Shown here: positions 12,347 through 18,846 of the stretch, one piece after another
Position numbering within the stretch: the first letter of the stretch is position 1
Layout: each line of letters opens with the position of its first letter
NCBI GenBank assembly: GCA_035701465.1
Contig: DASSMU010000147.1
Span: 1 to 19,410, forward strand
Source: VRUE01 sp035701465
GTDB lineage: Bacteria > Actinomycetota > Thermoleophilia > Solirubrobacterales > 70-9
DNA length: 19,410 bases
Reading direction: 5' to 3'
Translations under genes and position numbers: made by a program
The notes under the pieces: model-generated
Told to the model about the DNA's origin: nothing
The model's database searches: none
The model's input: the letters and a program-made list of their open reading frames with translations, nothing else

Positions 12347-14892
12347 CGCCGCTCCTCTACCCAGGCCAGCGCCGCCGGCAGCGCCACCATCACACCGAGC
12401 AAAGCCACCACGAGGTCGATCACGGTGACGAAGCCGAAGTCGCGCAACATCGGCACGTCGCTAACGATCAGCACCGCGAAGCCCGCCGTCACCGTCGTCG
12501 CCGAGGCAAGCACAGCCGGCCCGGTCCGCGCGTAGGCGGCGTGCAGAGCCTCGACAACCGCCAAGCCCCCACCCCGCTCCTCATGGAAACGAGCCGAAAG
12601 AATCACGCTGAACTCGGTAGCGATGGCGATCGTCAGGGCCCCCAGCGCCGCCGACATCGGATTGAGCGGGATCCGGCTAAGCCAAAGCACAAGCGCTGAC
12701 CAGCCGGTGGCCATGACTACCGGCACAAGCGGCAAAAGCGACCGACGCCAAGAGCGATACACGGCTAGAAGCACCAACGCCACCGCGGCGAGACCGGCAA
12801 GCGTCAGCCAGTAACGACTAGACGAGAGGCCGGAAGCCGCCGCGGCAGCGATGACCGGCAAGCCGGCGAGACGTACCGTTACGCTGGCCGGCGGTCCACC
12901 TGGAGCGCCGGGCTCTCCAATCTCCCCTCGCACGCGGTCGATCAGCGCCTGCTGGTCCTCAAGCGATTGGGCACGGATTCCGAAGCTGAGCAGCGCGAGA
13001 TGCCCCGGCAACCCCGTCTTGGGATCGACTGGCGCCACCTGTTCGAGGTCGTAGGCCGGCAGTTCCGCAAGCGTGGCGCGAATGTCTCGCTGCCTCAGCC
13101 GTTCATGGCCCTTGCCGCTGACGAGGAAATCCGAGAGCGCCGGACCCGGACACACTTCCGAAGTCAGGCAGCTGGGTCTAGGCCCCGAAAAGCCACCCGA
13201 ATCGAGCACCCGTCGCTTGAAAGCCGCCATCCAACGAATAGTCGCGGGATCGGTGAAATCCGGAGCTTCGACGCTTACGTCGAGCTGACCGGAAACGCCG
13301 GTGACGTCCTGCACCCGGTTGAGATCTTGAATGGCCCTCGCTCCCTGAGGAGCGAGATCGCGAATATCCGTCGCCGTTCCAATCTGGGTCCCGACACCCC
13401 AACCGATCACGGCCAGCACCGCGCCGACACCAAGCACCCGCCGAGAATGACTGAGCGCGAGTCCAACTATGCGCTCAGGCCGGAGGAGGGGGTGCCCCGG
13501 AAGCGCGCGGCGTCCTGTTCTTCGCCCTGTCCCCTTAGCGAACACCCCCTTGCTCGCGGCGAAGAACCCAGCAAGCGGAGGGGCACCCCCTCCTCCGGCC
13601 CGGGACCAAGTAGCAAGAGCCGCGAACCCAGCAGTAAGGGCCAAACCAAAGCCGATCGCAATACCGGCGATGAGGAGCCAGCCGAAGCTGCGGATCATCG
13701 GGACAGGTGAAAGCTGGAGGGCCAAGAACCCAGCCGCGGTCGCCATGCAGGCAACAGCGATGGCCGGGCCTCCCCGGACGGCCGCCTGTCGCGCCGCCTC
13801 CACTCCGGTCGCCCCTGCACTCGACGCCTCGTCGAAACGGGCCTGGAGCTGGATCGCGTAGTCGACGACGAGGCCGATCAGAATTGGCAGGACGGCGATC
13901 GAGGCCGCGGTCAGAGAACCACCCAGCAGGTGCAGCAGGCCGAAGGTGATAGCCGCGGCGACGAGGGCAACCGCGAGCGGGAGCAATCGCTGGCGCGAGC
14001 GGAATACCGCCAGCAGCGTCAGCGCCATGACCAGAAGTGCCACGGCAAAAAGGACCAGCAGCGCATCCTTGAGGGCGCCGGAGAGGCCCTCGATCACTAC
14101 TGGGGCACCCGAGATCGTGTAGGTCCCGCCGTGCAGGGCGAAGCAAGCCTCCGGCTTGCCCTTGAAGGTGCAGGCCTTGCGCGGCGTCGTGTCGTAGACC
14201 GCTTCGTGGATCAGGCCGAGTGCCCGGCTACGTTCGGCATCGCTCAGGTTCGGACGCAGACGCAAGATGATTTGCGTCGAGTGGCTATTGGGAAAGAGGT
14301 AGGCAAGCTTTGCCTTCGGCGTTCCCCGGGAACGGTTGATGTCGAAGACGATGGCGGCGAGGAAGTCCGGGTTGCCGATACTGGGAGCGCTGGTGATCCC
14401 GTAGCGAGCTGCCACTTGGAGGAGAAATTCGCGCAGCTGATCGGGCGGCACCGTCGCCGCGAGGCGATTCAGCTGCTGGTCGATCTGGATCACCGCCTCG
14501 TTCAGAAACGTCGCCGGCCCGACCACGAACTGCACCGGGTCCATAGCGGCCAGTTCCGCGCAAGGCCCCGGAATCGGCTCAGCCCCCTTGGGCACCTTCC
14601 CCGAAAGACACCCCTCCAACCGCAACAGCCGCCCCAAATCAGGCGTAAGGATCAACCGCTGCAGATCCCCCTCCGCCATAACCACCACAGGTTCTTCCCC
14701 AAACACCTCCCGAACCCGCTGAGTAGCCCGATAGCTCTCCGAACCCGAATCGACCAGCGTCCCCGTCCCCGCATCGGTCGAAAGCTGAGCAGCACCCACA
14801 AAAGCTCCCACCGCGAGGACAACCGTCGTCACCAGAACGATCCGCGCACGCCGCACGGCCCACCCGGCGATTCCGCTGAATACCGAGCTCAT
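12343..14892 (-). CDS. MMPL/RND superfamily transporter (hopanoid/lipid exporter-like)
   Basis: An 849-residue RND protein with the duplicated layout: helix 1 (about 15-35), a large external domain (40-270), five helices (275-430), a cytoplasmic linker (431-472), helix 7 (about 485-503), a second external domain (505-690) and five more helices (695-845). The proton-relay pair of the MmpL family is present in the first half (Asp344-Tyr345 in LVVDYAIQLQ); in the second half the equivalent site reads Glu760-Phe761 (IATEFSVIL). Relatives export lipids, glycolipids or hopanoids; the cargo here is unknown. Residues 431-472 are encoded by palindromic repeat B. AGGA (14904-14901) is the likely ribosome site, right against nested hairpin C. 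The gene follows the YrbE-MlaF unit and is coupled to the thioredoxin-fold gene. Confidence 0.9.
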   Translation of the reverse strand: MSSVFSGIAGWAVRRARIVLVTTVVLAVGAFVGAAQLSTDAGTGTLVDSGSESYRATQRVREVFGEEPVVVMAEGDLQRLILTPDLGRLLRLEGCLSGKVPKGAEPIPGPCAELAAMDPVQFVVGPATFLNEAVIQIDQQLNRLAATVPPDQLREFLLQVAARYGITSAPSIGNPDFLAAIVFDINRSRGTPKAKLAYLFPNSHSTQIILRLRPNLSDAERSRALGLIHEAVYDTTPRKACTFKGKPEACFALHGGTYTISGAPVVIEGLSGALKDALLVLFAVALLVMALTLLAVFRSRQRLLPLAVALVAAAITFGLLHLLGGSLTAASIAVLPILIGLVVDYAIQLQARFDEASSAGATGVEAARQAAVRGGPAIAVACMATAAGFLALQLSPVPMIRSFGWLLIAGIAIGFGLALTAGFAALATWSRAGGGGAPPLAGFFAASKGVFAKGTGRRTGRRALPGHPLLRPERIVGLALSHSRRVLGVGAVLAVIGWGVGTQIGTATDIRDLAPQGARAIQDLNRVQDVTGVSGQLDVSVEAPDFTDPATIRWMAAFKRRVLDSGGFSGPRPSCLTSEVCPGPALSDFLVSGKGHERLRQRDIRATLAELPAYDLEQVAPVDPKTGLPGHLALLSFGIRAQSLEDQQALIDRVRGEIGEPGAPGGPPASVTVRLAGLPVIAAAAASGLSSSRYWLTLAGLAAVALVLLAVYRSWRRSLLPLVPVVMATGWSALVLWLSRIPLNPMSAALGALTIAIATEFSVILSARFHEERGGGLAVVEALHAAYARTGPAVLASATTVTAGFAVLIVSDVPMLRDFGFVTVIDLVVALLGVMVALPAALAWVEERR
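13478..13600. repeat. Long-armed palindromic element B inside the MMPL gene (21-bp perfect inverted repeat, 123 bp)
   Basis: Positions 13478-13498 and 13580-13600 are perfect 21-bp reverse complements (left arm begins GGCCGGAGGAGGGGG). A 10-bp inner inverted repeat, GTTCTTCGCC with GGCGAAGAAC, lies between them on the minus strand. The element is 123 bp, exactly 41 codons, and encodes most of the linker between helices 6 and 7 of the MMPL protein (about residues 431-472, with GVFAKGTGRRTGRRALPG). It shares layout and short internal boxes with element A at 6960-7074, although the arms have a different sequence. Confidence 0.85.
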
Positions 14893-14904
14893 CCAGCCGA
14901 TCCT

Positions 14905-14988
14905 CGCGCGGGTGGCGTGGGGTGAGGGGGTCGAGGACAGCCCGTGGACTGCCCGCAGGCCCCCTCACCCCGCGACAGGACCCGCGCG
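14905..14988. repeat. Nested palindrome C between the MlaF-like and MMPL genes
   Basis: Two nested inverted repeats: outer CGCGCGGGT (14905-14913) with ACCCGCGCG (14980-14988), and inner GGGGTGAGGGGG (14919-14930) with CCCCCTCACCCC (14960-14971). They fill most of the 118-bp gap between the MlaF-like stop (15011) and the MMPL start (14892). Read on the minus strand there is no T-run after the stem, so it is not a standard terminator. The outer arm touches the MMPL ribosome site (14904-14901), so it could control translation. It lacks the internal boxes of elements A and B. Confidence 0.75.
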
Positions 14989-15010
14989 CCGAACCCGCCC
15001 GCTGAACCCG

Positions 15011-15907
15011 TCAATCCATCGAAAGCGGACCGGTGACGTCCGCATTGAGGAACTGACTGACGAACCGGTTCTCCGAGTCGAACAGCTCCTCCTTCGGCCC
15101 CGACTCAACAATCTTTCCGTTCCACAACACGGCGATGAAATCGGAGACGCGCCGCGCCGTGTTGAGGTCGTGGCTGATCACCAGGTAGCAGCCGCCGTTC
15201 TCCTCGTGCACCTCGCGGACCAGCTCGCAGAGCAGCGCCGTGCGCACCGGGTCGAGGCCCGAATCGGGCTCGTCGAACATCACGATCGCCGGTTCCAGCA
15301 CCAGCGCCCGGGCGAAGCCGGCGCGCTTGCGCATCCCGCCGGAGAGCTCGTTCGGCATCTTGTAGATCGCCTCGGAGAGCCCCACCTCCTTGAGCCGGCG
15401 GTTGACGATCTCGCCGATCTCCTCCTCGCTCTTGTCGGTGTGCTGGCGCAGCGGGAAGGCGGTGTTGTCGTAGATGTTCATCGAGCCGAAGAGGGCGCCG
15501 TCCTGGAAGAGCAGGCCGAACTTCTTGCGCACCTCGAAGAGCTCGTCGTCGGTCATGTTCGGGATCGACTCGCCGTGCACGAGGACGTCGCCGGAGTCGG
15601 GGTAGAGCAGACCGACTATGTGCTTGATCAGCACGCTCTTGCCCGTGCCCGAGGGGCCGAGCACCATCGAGATCTGGTCCTCGGGCAGGCCGAGGTTGAG
15701 CCCGTTGAGGATGCGGGCGCGACCGAACTGCTTGACCAGGTCGATGACCTCGATCGCGTCGGTGCCGCCGTGGTCGCGCTTGCGGCCGGTGTGGAAGCGA
15801 TAGGGATCGGACTCGGCCGGATCGACGCCGGGGATGACGAAGTCGCGCCCCATCGTCATCCCGTCCTCGCTGACGTACGGGCCGCTGTGCTCTTCATCCA
15901 TTGACAT
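15011..15907 (-). CDS. MlaF/Mkl-like ABC ATPase of a Mce-type lipid transporter
   Basis: A 298-residue ATPase with Walker A GPSGTGKS (84-91), Q-loop LLFQDGALF (132-140), signature LSGGM (188-192), Walker B IVMFDEP (208-214) and switch His246 in ISHD. The Q-loop form and the FDEPDSGLDPV block are typical of MlaF/Mkl, which powers YrbE/MlaE permeases. The first ~50 residues are an extra polar N-terminal segment (MSMDEEHSGPYVSEDG...) not usual in MlaF. The start ATG 15907 has GGAGG six bases upstream; that GGAGG is built into the final Gly codons of the permease gene, and the two genes are 2 bp apart. With the two YrbE proteins it should form the membrane core of a lipid importer or trafficking system. 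No MCE/MlaD gene follows. Confidence 0.92.
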   Translation of the reverse strand: MSMDEEHSGPYVSEDGMTMGRDFVIPGVDPAESDPYRFHTGRKRDHGGTDAIEVIDLVKQFGRARILNGLNLGLPEDQISMVLGPSGTGKSVLIKHIVGLLYPDSGDVLVHGESIPNMTDDELFEVRKKFGLLFQDGALFGSMNIYDNTAFPLRQHTDKSEEEIGEIVNRRLKEVGLSEAIYKMPNELSGGMRKRAGFARALVLEPAIVMFDEPDSGLDPVRTALLCELVREVHEENGGCYLVISHDLNTARRVSDFIAVLWNGKIVESGPKEELFDSENRFVSQFLNADVTGPLSMD

Positions 15908-15909
15908 GA

Positions 15910-16707
15910 TCAGCCTCCTATCGGTGCCCGCGGGTTGGCTCCCCAGAAGACCAGGGTGCCAAGCATCCCGATGATGTGAACCAAGACGATGTTGAGGACC
16001 ATCGACTTCGCGGTGGCGGTGCCGACCCCGACCGGGCCTCCCGACGCCGTGTAGCCGTAGTAGCAGCCGACCATGACTATGGCCGTCGCCATGAACATGC
16101 CCTTGATCAGACTGAAGACGAGGTCGGGAGGGTTCTGGAACATCCAGAAGATCAGCAGGTAGCCGCCGGAGGAGACGTCGCCGATCTGCTGGACGACGGC
16201 GAGGTAGCTGGCGAAGTACATAATCCCGATCCCGGCCAGGTAGATGAACGGGAAGGCGATCCAGGCGGCGAACAGGCGCGTCGCGCAAAGGAAGGTGACA
16301 GGCGGCACGCCCATCACCTCGAGCGCGTCGATCTCGTCGGAGATCCGCATCGCGCCGAGCTCGGCGACGATCCCGGTGCCGACCTTGGCCGCCAGCATGT
16401 AGCCGAAGGCGTAGGGCATGATCTCGCGCAGGTCGCACCAGGCCGAGAAAACGCCGGCATAGGCCGGCGCGCCCTGGGCGCGCAGCAGGTAGGCCCCCTC
16501 GATCCCGCACTGCAGGCCGAGGATGAAGACCAGGCCCCAGATGATCATCGCTGAGCCGAGGATCAGGATCCCGGCCTGGCGCAGGCTCTCGCCGAAGAAG
16601 CGCAGGACCCGGCCGCTGTAGACGAGGCCGGCGACGCGGGAGCCGAAGCGGGCGATCTCGCCGAAGGAGTCGAGCCAGCCGCGGGGGACGTCGAGCCAGG
16701 CGTTCAT
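15910..16707 (-). CDS. YrbE/MlaE family permease, second subunit
   Basis: A 265-residue membrane protein of the MlaE/YrbE family. An N-terminal amphipathic region (about 1-40) is followed by helices near 46-66, 95-120, 145-175, 195-215 and 232-255. The conserved cytoplasmic loop is present: MLAAKVGTGIVAELGAMRIS followed by DEIDALEVMGVPP. Near the C-terminus is YYGYTASGGPVGVG, the family's usual TASGG-like block. It pairs with the first YrbE subunit as the heterodimeric permease typical of actinobacterial Mce loci. The start overlaps the stop of the first permease by 4 bp (ATGA, 16704-16707). Confidence 0.9.
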   Translation of the reverse strand: MNAWLDVPRGWLDSFGEIARFGSRVAGLVYSGRVLRFFGESLRQAGILILGSAMIIWGLVFILGLQCGIEGAYLLRAQGAPAYAGVFSAWCDLREIMPYAFGYMLAAKVGTGIVAELGAMRISDEIDALEVMGVPPVTFLCATRLFAAWIAFPFIYLAGIGIMYFASYLAVVQQIGDVSSGGYLLIFWMFQNPPDLVFSLIKGMFMATAIVMVGCYYGYTASGGPVGVGTATAKSMVLNIVLVHIIGMLGTLVFWGANPRAPIGG

Positions 16708-17510
16708 CGGATCGTCTGCAGCTCCGGGTTGGTCGCCAGCAGCGTCTGCGTGAAGGCGTAGTTGAAGGCGAAGACGCCCATGAAGGAGATGACGACCGCC
16801 TGGTTGACGGCGCGGCCGACTCCGGCGGCGCCGCCGGACGCAGTCATCCCCTTATATGAGCAGACGACCGCGATGATCGCGCCGAACAGGGTGCACTTCA
16901 GCACTGAGCCCCAGAGGTCGGTGATCGAGGCGTTGGAGAAGAGGGTGGCGAAGAAGCCGCCCAGCGGCTGCTTGTAGAGGAGCTCGGTGATGATGCCGCC
17001 ACTGATCCCGAAGACCAGGGCGTAGATGTCGAGCAGGCCAGTGATCAGCATCAGCGCCAGGAAGCGCGGCACGACCAGGTTCTTGATCGGGTCGACGCCG
17101 AGCACCTGGAGGGCGTCGAGCTCCTCGCGGATCTTGCGGGCGCCGAGGTCGGCGGTGATCGCGGTGCCGGCGACGCCGGCGACGACCACGGCGGTGACGA
17201 AGGGGGCGAACTCGCGGATCGAGGCGAGGACGAAGAAGCCGCCGAGCCGGTCGAGCGCGCCGAAGAGCGAGAGGAAGTTGGCCGCCTGCAGGCCGGGGGC
17301 GCCGAAGCCGAAGGCGACCGTGGAGACCAGCAGCGGGAACCAGCAGAGCTGCAGGGCGAAGAGGAACTGGCCGATGAACTCCTCGCCGTAGGGGTAGGGC
17401 GGCCTGACCGCGGAAACGAGCGTGCGGGCGGTGAGGATCATCATGTCCCCGACCTGCTCGAACAGCGACTTTGCGGGCAGGAATGCCCTGTTTACCGCGG
17501 ATCCAACCAT
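16704..17510 (-). CDS. YrbE/MlaE family permease, first subunit
   Basis: A 268-residue membrane protein of the MlaE/YrbE family. Its diagnostic loop reads SIREFAPFVTAVVVAGVAGTAI followed by ADLGARKIREELDALQVLGVDP, and SYKGMTASGGAAGVGRAVNQ lies near the C-terminus. Helices are predicted around 55-80, 110-130, 160-190, 210-232 and 243-262. The frame is open upstream to 18299, but ATG 17510 is chosen because GGAGG lies 5 bases before it and homology starts there; the upstream part runs antisense through the IS110 remnant. It is the first gene of the YrbE-YrbE-MlaF unit. The operon promoter must lie between 17511 and the IS110 remnant or within it; no convincing one was seen (a TAAACT box is near 17567-17575 on the minus strand). 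Confidence 0.9.
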   Translation of the reverse strand: MVGSAVNRAFLPAKSLFEQVGDMMILTARTLVSAVRPPYPYGEEFIGQFLFALQLCWFPLLVSTVAFGFGAPGLQAANFLSLFGALDRLGGFFVLASIREFAPFVTAVVVAGVAGTAITADLGARKIREELDALQVLGVDPIKNLVVPRFLALMLITGLLDIYALVFGISGGIITELLYKQPLGGFFATLFSNASITDLWGSVLKCTLFGAIIAVVCSYKGMTASGGAAGVGRAVNQAVVISFMGVFAFNYAFTQTLLATNPELQTIR

Positions 17511-17625
17511 CTGCTCCTCCGGAGAGCGGCGCCGCATCCGAACGGCGCCCAGCTCGCTGCAGTCGAGTTTATGCGATGAGCCAGGCGCCTCCGTTACACC
17601 AGTGTTGAGATCCGGCTGATAGCTG

Positions 17626-17707
17626 ACGAACAACCAATCTTGAGATAGGTCCCTCTCCGCCGATCGGGGAGGGTCTTTCTCTTTTCCTAAAGAGGGAGGT
17701 TGTTCGT
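17626..17707 (+). ncRNA. Candidate bridge-RNA-like structured region upstream of the IS110 transposase
   Basis: A 10-bp inverted repeat, ACGAACAACC (17626-17635) with GGTTGTTCGT (17698-17707), encloses two hairpins: CCCTCTCC (17651-17658) with GGGGAGGG (17666-17673), one G-U pair, and CTCTTT (17679-17684) with AAAGAG (17689-17694). IS110-group elements are known to encode a structured bridge RNA in the non-coding end just upstream of the recombinase gene, which is where this lies. The first hairpin followed by a T-rich stretch could instead be an intrinsic terminator. The host gene is decayed, so this may be a relic. Confidence 0.4.
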
Positions 17708-18560
17708 GGACCTGTTGAGCGCAGAGCTTCCTGCAAAGACGCTGATAGCGGCGATCGATCCGGGCAAGGTCACCAACCGCGTCCTTTTGGCTACCGGCGA
17801 GCAAGGGCTGATAGGGGAGCCTGTCTCGCTCCCGACCCAGCGCGAGGGATCGAGGGGCTCCTCGAGCTGATCGAAGCAGCCGATGCTCCCGAGACGGTGA
17901 TCGCAATCGAGGCGACGGGATCGCTTCACATCCCCTGGGTGGGCGAGCTCGAGCGGCGCCTGCCCGGCTCGATTCGGCTCTTCGCTCCCTCTGAGACCCA
18001 GGCCAGGCGGTGCTTGCCTGCGCGGTCGACTTCTCCGGACGAGCGCCCGCCCCCCGTTCGCTGGTCGCAAGGGCGCCAGGGCGGCTCTCCCGCGCCACTG
18101 CTGCCTTTTGGGCGAAGCGCTGGAGTGGATGCCTGGCGCCGCCTCTCGATGCGGAGCTTCGTTCCGAGCGCCTTGGCCGCGATGTCAGGCGCTGGAGGGC
18201 CTTGGAAGCCGACATCGGTGCCGTCGAGGCCCAGATCATTGTGTTCCTGACCGAGACTCCGGGCCAGGTCTTGACGACGTTGCCGGGGGTCGCGGCCACC
18301 CGGGCCGCCGCCTTCGCGGTCCACGCTCTGCCGATAGAGCGCTTCCCGACCGCAGAGCGCCTCTACTCCTTCACCGGGCTGGCGCCGGCGCGCTATGAGT
18401 CGGCGACGATCCGCAAGGCGAGAGCCTCGAGTTGCGTGGGCGAGGGATGCGGCCGATCGAGGCTCGGGTCGCACTCGCTCGTCACGCCTGCCGGCTTTGC
18501 CACCGGATGCTTCAAACCCAGGAACCCTCGACGAGAAGCGCTACGCTCGGACTCGGCACG
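17706..18560 (+). pseudogene. IS110-family transposase, frameshifted and internally deleted
   Basis: Translation from GTG 17706 (Shine-Dalgarno GGGAGG upstream) gives IAAIDPGK, the first acidic motif of the RuvC-like DEDD domain, then stops at TGA 17868. A one-base loss in a G-run near 17846 explains this: the -1 frame continues as GIEGLLELIEAAD and VIAIEATGSLH, the second acidic motif, up to RLFAPSETQ near 18000. From 18010 another frame runs through the C-terminal transposase domain (LTTLPGVAATRAAAF, then IERFPTAERLYSFTGLAPARYES). Another stretch (ELRGRGMRPIEARVALARHACRLCHRM, frame shifted again) begins near 18429. The KTD--D part of the DEDD site and the segment before ELRGRG seem to be missing. 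It cannot make an active transposase. Confidence 0.82.
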
Positions 18561-18846
18561 GGCGGTGACGGCGTTCCGGCTATGCCCCCCGAGGGCGCAC
18601 TTTAGTTTGCCGCCCGTCCGCGCCGGCCATCCCTACGGCACAAAGAAGAACCTGCCGCGCGACGGCGCCTAATCAGTCTGCCGACGGGCTTCGTCGACCC
18701 GGCGAAGTGACTTCTCGCAATTTGGGACCGGCGTCGTCGGTTGGCTGCCCCCTGCCCTTGCTCGAGCATTGACAGGGCGGGCAAGAACTAACCGGAGTGC
18801 CCGGGTCGCCGGGAGCGCCCAATCCCCGTGGTATGTTCCGGCCGCT

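Larger units (their letters stand above)
17600..18790 (+). mobile_element. Degenerate IS110-family insertion sequence (ends approximate)
   Basis: The segment holds a broken IS110-type transposase gene with structured non-coding sequence upstream and downstream. IS110 elements lack terminal inverted repeats and usually make no target duplication, so the ends cannot be fixed from sequence alone. The left limit is set just before the hairpins upstream of the transposase. The right limit is set after the CCCTG...CAGGG region near 18750-18780, which contains the palindrome TGCTCGAGCA (18759-18768). From about 18560 to 18846 I see no gene, only this probable right-end sequence. The element sits directly upstream of the YrbE operon. 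Confidence 0.55.

Noticed and set aside
13467..13710. Short plus-strand open frames within the MMPL gene near element B
   Set aside because: They have no ribosome sites or recognisable domains and arise from the palindrome and the GC-rich antisense strand.
17511..18299. Upstream extension of the first YrbE/MlaE permease to 531 residues
   Set aside because: The added part is antisense to the IS110 pseudogene and lacks homology; a good ribosome site lies before ATG 17510.
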